This document shows positions 35,281 through 44,303 of a DNA stretch of 64,000 bases, one piece after another. Within the stretch, counting starts at the first letter, position 1. The number at the start of each line of letters is the position of its first letter. Where the stretch lies: assembly GCA_024998595.1 (NCBI GenBank), contig JACOEK010000004.1:558001-622000 (forward strand), written 5' to 3'. Both the position numbers and the translations under genes were made by a program. Under the pieces are notes generated by a model. That model made no database searches, was not told where the DNA came from, and saw nothing but the letters and a program-made list of their open reading frames with translations. Origin of the DNA: Nitrospira sp. (lineage in GTDB: Bacteria; Nitrospirota; Nitrospiria; Nitrospirales; Nitrospiraceae).

Positions 35281-35338
35281 CGCGTAAGACCTTCTGTAGC
35301 CGGGGGCAGCAGCCCTTGGATCTCTGAAGTCTTACGCG
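35281..35338 (+). ncRNA. 58-nt structured hairpin upstream of the PLD-like gene
   Basis: CGCGTAAGACCTTC (35281-35294) pairs with GAAGTCTTACGCG (35326-35338) with one bulge. Inside, CCGGGGGC pairs with GCCCTTGG around AGCA when two G.U pairs are allowed; on the other strand these would be mismatches, so the + strand RNA is the better folder. It lies 130 nt before the next start, with no T tract. It may be a leader element, a small RNA or an attenuator. Confidence 0.45.
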
Positions 35339-35467
35339 ATTGTTGTTTGTGCCCGCAGATGTGTCGTCTCCGCTGAGCCTACCGCCGAAGGGTGTTCCTC
35401 CGTCGTTCGCACCGCCAGCTCGTCACCGCCGTGGGATTCTTTCTTTACCTGTTCTAGAGGTGTTTCC

Positions 35468-36460
35468 TTGTTTCACGAATTCCGTTTCATTCTCCGGGCA
35501 TTCCTCCGCCATGCGGCAGGGAGCCTGTATCACATCGTCATCGTCGCGATGAGCGCAGGCATTGCGCTGCTCCTGCCGGCCGGCGCCAGACAGCTCTTGT
35601 CGTTCTGGTCGCGGGTCGAACATGACACATTGTCATTGATTGCGGTCGAGATGGCCGCCGCCGTGTTGTTGATGGCCGGGTTGAACTATGTCCATCGCAG
35701 TCTGCGGGATCGGGCGCTCGCCGCCGCCGCGCTCGGCGCCGGGCTCGTCTCGTTCTTTCCCCGGCGCGGGCCGGACGCGCGAGAGCGCATTCAGGCCTTG
35801 AAAGATGAGCAGGGCACCGGCCGTTCTGTAATGGTGATCGGATCCAGCGGAGCCGGGACCCTGGTCGATCAAGTCGGGGATTTGTCGTCGGTCCTCGACA
35901 AATGTCTGGAGGCGAAGATCCTCCTGGTGAATCCGTTCAATCAGGGCGCGCGGGCGCGGATGCAGGCATTGGCCCATCCTTCCTGCGTGTACCCGACCTT
36001 TCGCGAGGAGGTTCGGCAAAGCATCGCGCTGCTCAAGCGGCTCAAGGCGATCGGCAAGGTCGTAAAGCTGAAGCTCTACGCCGATGCGCCGTTGGTCAAG
36101 CTGGTGATCCTCGGTGACTATCTCTGGTTGCAGCATTACCATGCCGATCTGGACGTTCAGAACATGCCCGAGTATGTCTTGCAGCGGAACCGCAAGGAGC
36201 ACGGTCTGTATACGTTCTACGCCCACTACTTCATGCAGCGATGGGAGAGCCCGGAGTTGCCTGAATACGACCTGGATACCGACGAGCTGGTGTACCGCAG
36301 CCGGACTGGCCAGGAGATCCGGCGGGAGCCGGTGGAGATCGGGGCCGCTCCGGTTAACGCACATGCCGCGGAAACTGCGCGGGTCGATGCCCGCGACGCG
36401 TTTCAATTGCTGCACGCGCCAGGTCCGTACCTGCCGGTTCGCGGGTACGATCTGGAGTAA
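35468..36460 (+). CDS. Membrane-anchored PLD-like domain protein
   Basis: 330 residues from TTG 35468 (AGAGGTG upstream). Two N-terminal spans (YHIVIVAMSAGIALLLPAGA; LIAVEMAAAVLLMAGLNYV) anchor a cytoplasmic domain. That domain has ILLVNPFNQGARARMQAL, then KLKLYADAPLVKLVILGDYLWLQHYHADLDVQ (cited as KLKLY...LVILGDY...HYHADLD) and PEYV. This resembles the phospholipase-D-like superfamily half that lacks a classic HxK motif. A Tyr-rich YTFYAHYFMQRW and an acidic C-terminal part follow. Activity on lipid or nucleic acid cannot be claimed. Confidence 0.62.
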   Translation: MFHEFRFILRAFLRHAAGSLYHIVIVAMSAGIALLLPAGARQLLSFWSRVEHDTLSLIAVEMAAAVLLMAGLNYVHRSLRDRALAAAALGAGLVSFFPRRGPDARERIQALKDEQGTGRSVMVIGSSGAGTLVDQVGDLSSVLDKCLEAKILLVNPFNQGARARMQALAHPSCVYPTFREEVRQSIALLKRLKAIGKVVKLKLYADAPLVKLVILGDYLWLQHYHADLDVQNMPEYVLQRNRKEHGLYTFYAHYFMQRWESPELPEYDLDTDELVYRSRTGQEIRREPVEIGAAPVNAHAAETARVDARDAFQLLHAPGPYLPVRGYDLE

Positions 36461-36607
36461 GACATTCCTCCATCACTTACCCCGGCTGCTCAATGACCTC
36501 GGGGATTCTCTCCCACGACATAGCCCGACCGCCGGCTCTGTGGTATGAGTATGGCAGTCGTGCCGATGCACCGCCGGGCCGGTCGAGTGCACGAGAGGGA
36601 GTCACGG

Positions 36608-37795
36608 ATGATACGTAGTGGGACGGAGCGAACCGGAGCCTTGTCGATGACGGCGTTCTTTTCGTACGGATTCCGTCCGTTTTTTCTGGGGGCTGCACTG
36701 TTTGCCGGGGTGGCGGTTCCGGCCTGGATTCTGATCCTGGCGGGAACCGGAAATCCGGTCCTGCTCTCCACCGCCCGCGACTGGCATCTGCATGAGATGC
36801 TCTTCGGTTTTTTGCCTGCAGTGATTACCGGATTCGTGCTGACGGCCGTGCCCAATTGGACAGACCGTCCCGCGATCAAAGGGCGGCAATTGGCGAGGCT
36901 GTTTGGCCTGTGGCTGGCGGGGCGAGCGGTGTTGGCCTTGCCCTGGGTTCCGCCGGCCCCGGCGGCCATCATCGATGCGGCCTATCTCCTGGTATTGGCA
37001 GGAATGCTGTGGCGCGAAATCGCAGGGGGAAAGAGCTGGAATCACGCGCCGATCGGCGTCCTGCTTAGTCTCTATGCCGGCGCAAATATGCTCTTTCATT
37101 TCTTCGCGCTCACTGGCCTGCCGACGGATCTCCCCGAACGCATAACATTAGGGTTGGACATGACGCTATTGGCGTTCATCGGCGGTCGCGTGACGCCGAA
37201 TTTTACGCGCGAGTTTCTGGCGCAGACACGAAGGCCTGAGAAACCGGCGCGGTTTTCTCATCTCGATATGGTGGCGATAGGATCGGTCGCGGCCGCCTCG
37301 ACGAGTTGGGCGATCCTCCCGCAGGGAGCTGTGGCCGGGTGGTGCCTCATACTTGCCGGAATCGTCAATCTTGTTCGACTGTCGCGGTGGTATGGCTGGC
37401 ACACCTGGCGGGAGCCGCTGGTGTTCGTGTTGCACTGGGGATACGGCTGGCTCACCCTGGCGCTCTTCCTGCTCGGATGCGCCGCTCTCGGCGTCGGCCT
37501 GCCGAAGGAAGATGCCGTCCATGCCCTGACGACCGGGGCGGTAGGCGTGATGACGCTGGGCATTATGACTCGCGCAAGTTTAGGGCATACCGGCCGCCAG
37601 CGGGAGGCCGGCCCAGCGACGGTTGCCATGTATGTGCTGGTCACTTGCGGCGCGATGCTGCGGGTGTTCGGGCCGGGTACAGGCCTGCCGAATACGCTCG
37701 TACTCGGTTCTGCCGCCGCTTGTTGGAGCGGCGCGTATCTTTTGTTCGCCTTGGTCTATGGCCCGTACCTCTTGCGATCCAGTGTGGATGAGTGA
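36608..37795 (+). CDS. nnrS: NnrS family protein
   Basis: 395 residues and about 12 membrane spans. Family motifs: FSYGFRPFFLGAALFA, DWHLHEMLFGFLPAVITGF, GGRVTPNFTREFL and LGIMTRASLGHTGR. NnrS is a haem- and copper-containing membrane protein tied to nitric-oxide stress in denitrifiers and other nitrogen-cycle bacteria; His residues in HLHEM and the C-terminal TRASLGHTG region are conserved. ATG 36608 has GAGGGAG upstream; a start at 36545 would add 21 residues unlike the family. The gene is monocistronic here. Confidence 0.93.
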   Translation: MIRSGTERTGALSMTAFFSYGFRPFFLGAALFAGVAVPAWILILAGTGNPVLLSTARDWHLHEMLFGFLPAVITGFVLTAVPNWTDRPAIKGRQLARLFGLWLAGRAVLALPWVPPAPAAIIDAAYLLVLAGMLWREIAGGKSWNHAPIGVLLSLYAGANMLFHFFALTGLPTDLPERITLGLDMTLLAFIGGRVTPNFTREFLAQTRRPEKPARFSHLDMVAIGSVAAASTSWAILPQGAVAGWCLILAGIVNLVRLSRWYGWHTWREPLVFVLHWGYGWLTLALFLLGCAALGVGLPKEDAVHALTTGAVGVMTLGIMTRASLGHTGRQREAGPATVAMYVLVTCGAMLRVFGPGTGLPNTLVLGSAAACWSGAYLLFALVYGPYLLRSSVDE

Positions 37796-37831
37796 GGGAA
37801 AAAGCGGGTGGGTATATCGAGAGCGATGCCG

Positions 37832-38620
37832 TCAGCGATAGGTTGCTGGATCCAGCCCCTGTTGACCGCGAGCCTCCTCCAGTCCAGACGCCAACACCAG
37901 ACGGCAATACAACGCATCCGCGAGGGGCTGGAGGTTCACGCAATCGGCCTCGTTGTACGCCAGCAACAGTTCCCGCGCTCCCTCATCGCGCTGGTGGCGC
38001 CACCGGTTCCACTGGCGGACGGCATCGTCTCCCGAAAAACCCTGGAGCGCCGTTATACGATTGATGCCCATCCGGCGTTCAATGGCTTTGAGCCCTCCGT
38101 GATAGCCTAGCTGCCGGCCTATACCGCAGAGATCGATGTGCGGCTGGTCCAGCGTCAGGTCGGAAAAGTGGGCTCGCAACATGGGGAGATCGAACGTCGA
38201 GCCGCAGAATGTGATGAGGAGGTCGTACTGCGACAATTCCTCTCGCAGACGAAGCAGGCTCAGTGACTCGTTGCGAACGAGGGCGGTATAACGCCCCTGG
38301 CCGTACAATCCCACCACTGTGATCTGCCCGAACGAGTCGGTTTCGATATCGAGATACAGCGCTCGTTCCCGCAACCACTCATAGAGACGCCATTGATGAC
38401 GCGCGGCCAGTGTTCTCGCAAAGTAGCGGCTATCCTGCTGGACAACGTGCTCCTGTGCCTCTCTCATGCGGTCGTCGAAGAGAGCCTTTCGGAGGGCGCT
38501 GACTCCGGGCACCTGGCGCGCCAGGAGAAATCGATCCCAAGTCAAAATGCCGTGGCGCCAGAACCGTCGTTCCGTGCGGAGGCCGACACCCGGCAGCAGG
38601 CAAAAGCTGGACGTAATCAT
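37832..38620 (-). CDS. RNase-H-like (YprB-type) DnaQ-fold exonuclease
   Basis: About 262 residues. DEDD-type acidic residues are in order: YLDIETDSFG (D-x-E), TFCGSTFDLPML (D) and YNEADCVNLQPLA (D), the pattern of the RNase_H_2/YprB domain. A preceding helical segment (FLLARQVPGVSALRKALFDDRM) is like the DNA-binding lead-in of these nucleases. Start choice is uncertain: ATG 38620 lacks a strong ribosome site and the frame is open to 38698. It is the last gene of a minus-strand group of three. Confidence 0.82.
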   Translation of the reverse strand: MITSSFCLLPGVGLRTERRFWRHGILTWDRFLLARQVPGVSALRKALFDDRMREAQEHVVQQDSRYFARTLAARHQWRLYEWLRERALYLDIETDSFGQITVVGLYGQGRYTALVRNESLSLLRLREELSQYDLLITFCGSTFDLPMLRAHFSDLTLDQPHIDLCGIGRQLGYHGGLKAIERRMGINRITALQGFSGDDAVRQWNRWRHQRDEGARELLLAYNEADCVNLQPLADALYCRLVLASGLEEARGQQGLDPATYR

Positions 38621-38714
38621 GACAGTCACCCGAACGGGTCGAAGCGGAATGAAGGAAAGGAGTCGTGGACAACAGCGAGGAGGAAAGCGGCCGGTCAAGT
38701 CTGGTCAGGACGTC

Positions 38715-39965
38715 CTACAGTTCCTCACCGTATTTCAGAAAATGTTGTTCCTTGGCACCGTCGATCCAATTGTCGTGGCGGATGCGGTCCGGGAACGTGT
38801 TGAGTTCCGACGCCATATGTTCGACGTCTTGATCCTTCCATTCGGCGATCTGACGAAACGTGAACATCCCCATGCGATTCAATACGCGCTCCATCACCGG
38901 TCCGATCCCATGTATCTGCTTGAGGTCGTCTTTTTGGGCGGCGCGCGATTTTCCGGCGCCCCGTGCTGCGGCGGAGGCACTGTGCGAAGCCGCTTCGCCG
39001 GGGTTGGTTGATTTGGCTTGTGTATGGTGCCGCTGAGCGACCCGGTATTCGACCAGCCGCTTGCGCAACGCCCCGATTTCTTCTTCCCGTTCACTGACGT
39101 CCATCACCCGGCGTTCTTCCGCCTCGCGGAGCGCGAGCTCTTTTTTCTCCACCTCTCCACGGAAGACTTCCAATTCTTCCACCGTCACACGGAGGCGTTG
39201 AATATCTTGATCTCGCTGTTGCAGCGTTTCGGTGAAACGCGTGAGGTCTTCTTGATTCTGCGTCCGCAGGCGAGCGAGTTCCGATTCCATTTCCCTGATG
39301 TGGGTTTGATGCCGGGCCAGTTCCTGATCCTTCCCCTGAATCATGGCGGAGGCGCGCGAACGATCCTGTTCGAGGTCCTTTTCTAATCGTCGGGTTCGTT
39401 CCTGGAACGGCTCCAACTCCTCGGTGCGCGCCCGCAGACGGGCGATCTCGGCGTCTTTCGGCGCCAGTTGCTCGACCCAGGTCTTGAGTGTGGCGATCTC
39501 CTGATCCCGGCTGACCAACACGTCTTCCGCATTCTCCATCTGCGTCTGCATTTCAGCGAAACCCGTCGATTGCGCCTGGAGCCTGGCTTCGGCTTCCTCG
39601 AGTTCCCGCCGCAGGGTATCCCGTTCACGTTCGGCCGCATGGAGATGCACTCCCTTTTCGCGGACTTCGGACTGCAGCGTCGAGAGTTGTTCGACCTTTG
39701 TCGCAAGATCGGCGGTCAGGTCCTTGAGCGCCGCTTCGGAGGTGATCATCTTCCCTTCCAGCATCTGGACGGCCGAGGTGCGCACTTTCAACTCATGGTT
39801 CAGAGTGTCCAGCTCATGTTCGCGGCCACGGAGCCGGGTGGCAATTTCAGACAACTGCTGACGTTTCTCCGACGTGGCGAAACTGCGTAGCAGCCATCCC
39901 ATCATGAGCCCGATGGTCGCCGCCACCAGTAAGCATCCGATCATTTGCAGAACTAAGGCTCCCAT
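38715..39965 (-). CDS. Membrane-anchored coiled-coil protein with C-terminal HhH domain (COG3743-like)
   Basis: 416 residues. One N-terminal span (GALVLQMIGCLLVAATIGLMMGW), a coiled coil from about 30 to 315, a Ser/Ala linker and a C-terminal domain of about 70 residues with DDLKQIHGIGPVMERVLNRMGMFTF (HhH), ending QHFLKYGEEL. That last domain matches predicted '5' DNA nuclease'-type HhH modules. It starts 4 nt after the OmpA/BON stop with AGAGGA inside the upstream gene, so the two are translated together. Membrane tethering of a DNA-contact domain suggests a link between envelope and nucleoid (inference). Confidence 0.8.
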   Translation of the reverse strand: MGALVLQMIGCLLVAATIGLMMGWLLRSFATSEKRQQLSEIATRLRGREHELDTLNHELKVRTSAVQMLEGKMITSEAALKDLTADLATKVEQLSTLQSEVREKGVHLHAAERERDTLRRELEEAEARLQAQSTGFAEMQTQMENAEDVLVSRDQEIATLKTWVEQLAPKDAEIARLRARTEELEPFQERTRRLEKDLEQDRSRASAMIQGKDQELARHQTHIREMESELARLRTQNQEDLTRFTETLQQRDQDIQRLRVTVEELEVFRGEVEKKELALREAEERRVMDVSEREEEIGALRKRLVEYRVAQRHHTQAKSTNPGEAASHSASAAARGAGKSRAAQKDDLKQIHGIGPVMERVLNRMGMFTFRQIAEWKDQDVEHMASELNTFPDRIRHDNWIDGAKEQHFLKYGEEL

Positions 39966-39969
39966 ACGT

Positions 39970-40863
39970 TCACCGTTCCTCTTTCACACGAAATTCAATC
40001 CGCCGGTTCTTTTTGGACGCGGCGCGCGTCCGGTCCTGGCTCAGGGGCCGGGATGCTCCATAGCCCACCGCGGTCAACCGATTGGTCACCCCGTGGTCCG
40101 TCAGATATTGTCGAACCGACTCGGCTCTGGTCCGGCTGAGCTGGAGGTTGTACTCCGGGTCACCATAGGAATCGGTATGGCCGCCGATTTCGATGACCGC
40201 CTCGGGTGAGCGCTTGAGGGCAGGAATCAGTTTATCGACGACGGCTCGTCCCTTGGGGGTCATGACGGCGCTGTTGCTTTCAAAGGCGATATGTTCTCCA
40301 CGCACGATCTCATCCAACCCTGCTTGCACTTGAGCACGGGAGGCGTGCGCAGGCGTTGGCGTCGGTGTGGAAGAGGGGGAGGCGGGGCCTGCTGAAGCCA
40401 CGGTGACCTGATCCTGCACATGAATCGAGGTGCCCAGCAGCGAACTAATCTCATGCACGAGTCTGGTTTTGGTGTCCCCGTTCACGGCCGCGCCTTTGAT
40501 TGTGGCCGTCTGGCCGGAGACGGAGAGGGTGGCCTGGTGTTGATGGAGGGTCGCCACCTGCGTCAGTAATGCCGGTACCGCGGGTTCCCACGCAGCGGCT
40601 CCGCCGTCCTCAAGGACCTCGAGATTGTCGGTGACACGCAGCTTGAGATTTTTGGCGAGCTCCTGCGCGCGGGCGACGGTCGCAAGTTTCGCCTCTTCGC
40701 TTCCCATGGCACCGGAGAGCGTGAGGTGACCATTTTCGATGTGGGCACTGAACGAGGGATGGCCGGTCGCCGACGACGTCACCGGCAGGTGTCGAGGGAT
40801 ACAAATGAATGCCAGCAATGTGAGTGCGAAGAGTCCTACGCCGAAAATAATTCCGCGCGACAT
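39970..40863 (-). CDS. OmpA-domain protein with BON-like repeats
   Basis: 297 residues from ATG 40863 (AAGGGC upstream; ATG 40917 is possible). One span (IIFGVGLFALTLLAFICIP) is followed by two BON-like repeats (HIENGHLTLSGAMGSEEAK; LSVSGQTATIKGAAVNGDTK), a Thr/Pro linker, and a C-terminal OmpA peptidoglycan-binding domain with GHTDSYGDPEYNLQLSRTRAESV and ASKKNRRIEFRV. It should hold peptidoglycan at the periplasmic face of the inner membrane. It is the first gene of the group with the coiled-coil protein. Confidence 0.87.
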   Translation of the reverse strand: MSRGIIFGVGLFALTLLAFICIPRHLPVTSSATGHPSFSAHIENGHLTLSGAMGSEEAKLATVARAQELAKNLKLRVTDNLEVLEDGGAAAWEPAVPALLTQVATLHQHQATLSVSGQTATIKGAAVNGDTKTRLVHEISSLLGTSIHVQDQVTVASAGPASPSSTPTPTPAHASRAQVQAGLDEIVRGEHIAFESNSAVMTPKGRAVVDKLIPALKRSPEAVIEIGGHTDSYGDPEYNLQLSRTRAESVRQYLTDHGVTNRLTAVGYGASRPLSQDRTRAASKKNRRIEFRVKEER

Positions 40864-41209
40864 GCGCCAGCCCTTATCGCCCCGGGGACGGGGCCTCGCT
40901 GCGGCGTCGTACGCCACAGGAATGGTGTGGTTTGAAGACTTCGAGTGTTACTTGATTTCCTGATTGCGCAGCGCCGTGCCGCCCGATCATGAATCTGCGA
41001 AGGGTATCACATCGCCAGAGCTCATGCTAGCCTGGATTATCCGTCACGGAGCCGCTCGTGAATCACCCACCGGGTTGCGAGGAGACCGCCGCGGTCGGAT
41101 GCCGTTCTCGATCGGCTTGCAGTGGCGTCGAGGCATCTGCTATTGTCACGGCGTTTTTTCGTCCATTGTGATCCCACCCACCCGATATCCATAGTTGAAG
41201 GAGTTCATC
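40864..41209. other. Intergenic stretch before purH, with a weak promoter candidate
   Basis: No gene seen. TTGCAG (41117-41122) is followed after 18 nt by TATTGT (41141-41146) with an extended TG, about 65 nt before the purH start; this may be the purH promoter. No purine riboswitch core was recognised. Confidence 0.35.
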
Positions 41210-42763
41210 ATGGCCAGCATTGCGCGGGCACTGATCAGTGTTTCTGACAAGACCGGAGTTGTTGAAATGGCCAGGGGTTTGGCAGCCCTCGGCGCAGAAG
41301 TATTGTCCACCGGCGGAACGGCCAAAGCCTTGCGTGAAGCGGGTGTGGCGGTGACGGATGTCGCTGCCTACACGGGGTCGCCGGAAATTCTCGATGGCCG
41401 CGTGAAAACCCTGCATCCCAAAATCCATGGTGGGTTATTGGGGCGTCGGGGTGTTCCCGACCATGTGAAGCAGATGCAGCAGCACGGCATCGGCAACATC
41501 GATGTGGTCGTGGTGAATCTGTATCCCTTCGAGGCGACAATCGCGAAACCCAATTGCCCCTTCGAAGAGGCGATCGAGAACATCGACATCGGCGGCCCAT
41601 CGATGTTGCGCTCCGCCGCGAAGAATCATGAGGACGTGCTCGTCGTGGTCGATCCCGCTGACTATCCCCGCGTGTTGGAGGCGGTGAAGGCCGGGTCCGT
41701 GACGCCCGCCTTGCGCCGAGAACTGGCCATGAAAGTCTTTCAACACACGGCGCGCTACGACAGTTTGATCGCCGGCTATCTCGAAAAACAGGTGCAGGGG
41801 AGCGAAGTCAAGTTTCCCGCCATTCTGTCATTGCAGTTCCAGCGCGTGGAAACGCTGCGTTACGGGGAGAATCCGCATCAGCAGGGCGCGTTCTACCGCG
41901 AGATGCATGCCAAGGAGCCGGCGGTGTCACGCGGGAAAATCCTGCACGGCAAAGCCATGTCCTATAATAACTTTCTCGATTCCAATTCGGCCCTTGAACT
42001 CGTGAAGGAATTCGACGAGACGGCCGTGGCGATCATCAAGCACAATAATCCCTGCGGCTGCGCCCTCGGCGCCACGCCGGTGGAAGCCTACGTCAAGGCG
42101 CGCGCGACTGATCCCGTGTCGGCGTTCGGCGGGGTGATTGCGTTTAATCGTCCCGTGGATCTTGCGGCCGCGAAGGAGATTACCTCGACGTTTGTCGAAG
42201 TGGTCATCGCGCCGGGTTTTGCGGAGGATGCGCTGGCGGAGCTCAAGCGGAAGAAAGACATTCGGCTTCTAGATGTCGGTCCGCTCAGCAAGGCGACAGC
42301 CGAAGGGTATGACCTCAAGAAGTTGGTCGGCGGATTGATCGTGCAGGATCGCGATCTGGGCGTCATCAAGGACATCAAGGCCTTGACTGTGCCGACTTCA
42401 CGCAAACCGACCGAGCAGGAATATGCGGCCTGCGCATTTGCCTGGGTGGTCTGCAAACATGTGAAGTCGAATGCCATCATTTACGGTCGTCCCGGTGAAA
42501 TCGTCGGTATCGGCGCAGGACAGATGAGTCGCGTGGACTCAGTGAAGCTGGCCGTGATGAAAGCGCAGTCCGCTGTCAAAGGATGTGTGATGGCGTCCGA
42601 CGCCTTCTTCCCGTTCCGGGACGGCATCGATGCCGCGGCGGAAGCCGGCATTACCTGTGTGATTCAGCCCGGTGGATCCATTCGCGACGCCGAAGTGACC
42701 AAGGCCGTGGATGAACATGGGATGGCGATGATTCTGACCGGCATGCGCCACTTCCGTCACTAG
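41210..42763 (+). CDS. purH: Bifunctional AICAR transformylase / IMP cyclohydrolase
   Basis: 517 residues. The N-terminal cyclohydrolase opens with ALISVSDKTGVVEMARGLAALG and STGGTAKALREAG; the C-terminal transformylase carries LRYGENPHQQGAFY, KHNNPCGCALG and SDAFFPFRDGIDAAAEAGI. It does the last two steps of IMP synthesis. ATG 41210 has AAGGAG 6 nt upstream. Palindromic element copy B begins 4 nt after the stop and purD follows, so purine genes are grouped here. Confidence 0.96.
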   Translation: MASIARALISVSDKTGVVEMARGLAALGAEVLSTGGTAKALREAGVAVTDVAAYTGSPEILDGRVKTLHPKIHGGLLGRRGVPDHVKQMQQHGIGNIDVVVVNLYPFEATIAKPNCPFEEAIENIDIGGPSMLRSAAKNHEDVLVVVDPADYPRVLEAVKAGSVTPALRRELAMKVFQHTARYDSLIAGYLEKQVQGSEVKFPAILSLQFQRVETLRYGENPHQQGAFYREMHAKEPAVSRGKILHGKAMSYNNFLDSNSALELVKEFDETAVAIIKHNNPCGCALGATPVEAYVKARATDPVSAFGGVIAFNRPVDLAAAKEITSTFVEVVIAPGFAEDALAELKRKKDIRLLDVGPLSKATAEGYDLKKLVGGLIVQDRDLGVIKDIKALTVPTSRKPTEQEYAACAFAWVVCKHVKSNAIIYGRPGEIVGIGAGQMSRVDSVKLAVMKAQSAVKGCVMASDAFFPFRDGIDAAAEAGITCVIQPGGSIRDAEVTKAVDEHGMAMILTGMRHFRH

Positions 42764-42766
42764 ATC

Positions 42767-42887
42767 GGATGCTGAAACAGGTTTCTAACTTCGTTCTCGG
42801 CTGGAAAAAATCCTCAACGTAGCCCAGAGGCTACGCCTCCGGTTTTTTCTCGCCTGCGGCCTTGTCGGCCGGCCCGTTTGAACGCCC
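42767..42887. repeat. Palindromic dispersed element, copy B
   Basis: About 121 bp in the opposite orientation to copies A and C. Conserved on the minus strand: CAAGGCCGCAG (42864-42854), GAGGCGTA and GAGAACG. It has a perfect inner hairpin CGTAGCC-CAGA-GGCTACG (42818-42835). The outer arms are more decayed than in A and C. It lies between purH and purD. Confidence 0.7.
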
Positions 42888-43001
42888 TCAAGGCAATGGG
42901 CCGTGTAGACTGATCCTGACGAACAGGGAAGTGGCCCTGTCGTTTCGTAAAGTCTGTCGGCCTTGAGGCTGCACGCACTTCATTCAAGTAAAGGTTGAGC
43001 T

Positions 43002-44279
43002 GTGAGAATTCTTGTCGTCGGCAGTGGTGGTCGGGAACATGCGCTGGTCTGGAAGATTGCCCAGAGTCCTCGGAAGCCGCAGATATTCTGTGCGCCGGGG
43101 AATGCGGGCATCGAAGGTTTGGCCACCTGTGTCCCGATTAAGGCCGATGATATCGAGGGGCTCAAAGCGTTTGCGCTCAAGGAGCAGATTGATCTCACCG
43201 TGGTCGGGCCGGAAGCGCCGTTGGCGTTGGGCATTGCGGATGAATTTCGCAAGGCGCGACTGAAAATTTTCGGTCCCACCAAGGCTGCCGCCCGCTTGGA
43301 AGCCAGCAAGAGTTTTTCCAAGGAGATCATGGCTGCCAATCATATTCCGACGGCCACCGCGCGCAGCTTCGAGCAGATGGACCAGGCGCTGGCCTATCTG
43401 GATGCTCAGCCCGTGCCCATTGTGGTAAAGGCGGACGGCCTTGCGCAGGGCAAAGGGGTGGTCGTGGCGACGACCCGCGAAGAGGCCAAGCAGGCGGTAC
43501 GCGACGCCATGGAAAACTCCGTATTCGGCCAGGCCGGCCAACGGGTGTTGATCGAAGAGTTTCTCGACGGTGAAGAATTGACGATCATGGCGTTTACAGA
43601 TGGGAACACGGTCGTGCCCATGATCCCCGCACAGGATCACAAGCGGATCGGAGACGGGGATGCCGGACCCAATACCGGCGGCATGGGCGCCTATGCGCCG
43701 GCTCCCATTGCGACGGCGGCGATTCGTGAGCAGGTCACGCGACAGGTGTTGCAGCCGACCGTCGATGCGATGGCCCGTCTCGGCTGCCCCTTTCAAGGTG
43801 TGCTGTACGCAGGCCTGATGATTGTGAAAGGGACGCCCTACGTGTTGGAATTCAACGCGCGCATGGGAGATCCGGAAACCGAAGTCGTGTTGCCGTTGTT
43901 GAAGACCGATCTGCTGGATGTGCTGGAGGCGGTGGTAGAACATCGCCTCGATCAATTGGCCGTGGAATGGCGGCAGGACACGGCCGTGTGTGTGGTGATG
44001 ACCTCGCCGGGCTACCCCGGGTCTTACCAGACGGGCTTTCCCATTCAAGGATTGCCGGCGTCATCCGGTGATGCGCCCATTGCGGTCTTCCACGCGGGAA
44101 CGAAGCGGGAGGCAGGGCAGGTGGTGACAGCCGGTGGACGGGTGTTGGCCGTGGCGGCATGGGCTCCGTCGTTACTCCAGGCGCGGGCGCAGGTCTATCA
44201 AGCCGTGCCGGCGATCACCTTCCAGGGCCGTCATTATCGAACCGACATCGCGCACCGAGCTCTCCCACGCCAGTCTTAA
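43002..44279 (+). CDS. purD: Phosphoribosylamine--glycine ligase
   Basis: 425 residues. ATP-grasp enzyme with MRILVVGSGGREHALVWK, KADGLAQGKGVVVA, EEFLDGEE, HKRIGDGDAGPNTGGMGAYAPAP (cited in parts) and LEFNARMGDPETE. It joins glycine to phosphoribosylamine in purine synthesis. The start is GTG 43002 with AAAGG upstream. sua5 starts 24 nt after it. Length and motifs are complete. Confidence 0.96.
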   Translation: MRILVVGSGGREHALVWKIAQSPRKPQIFCAPGNAGIEGLATCVPIKADDIEGLKAFALKEQIDLTVVGPEAPLALGIADEFRKARLKIFGPTKAAARLEASKSFSKEIMAANHIPTATARSFEQMDQALAYLDAQPVPIVVKADGLAQGKGVVVATTREEAKQAVRDAMENSVFGQAGQRVLIEEFLDGEELTIMAFTDGNTVVPMIPAQDHKRIGDGDAGPNTGGMGAYAPAPIATAAIREQVTRQVLQPTVDAMARLGCPFQGVLYAGLMIVKGTPYVLEFNARMGDPETEVVLPLLKTDLLDVLEAVVEHRLDQLAVEWRQDTAVCVVMTSPGYPGSYQTGFPIQGLPASSGDAPIAVFHAGTKREAGQVVTAGGRVLAVAAWAPSLLQARAQVYQAVPAITFQGRHYRTDIAHRALPRQS

Positions 44280-44303
44280 TCCGACACTGCCACAGGCCGT
44301 GAT

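Noticed and set aside
42984-44048. Open frame of 354 codons opposite purD
   Set aside because: Antisense shadow of a complete purD; no start signal.
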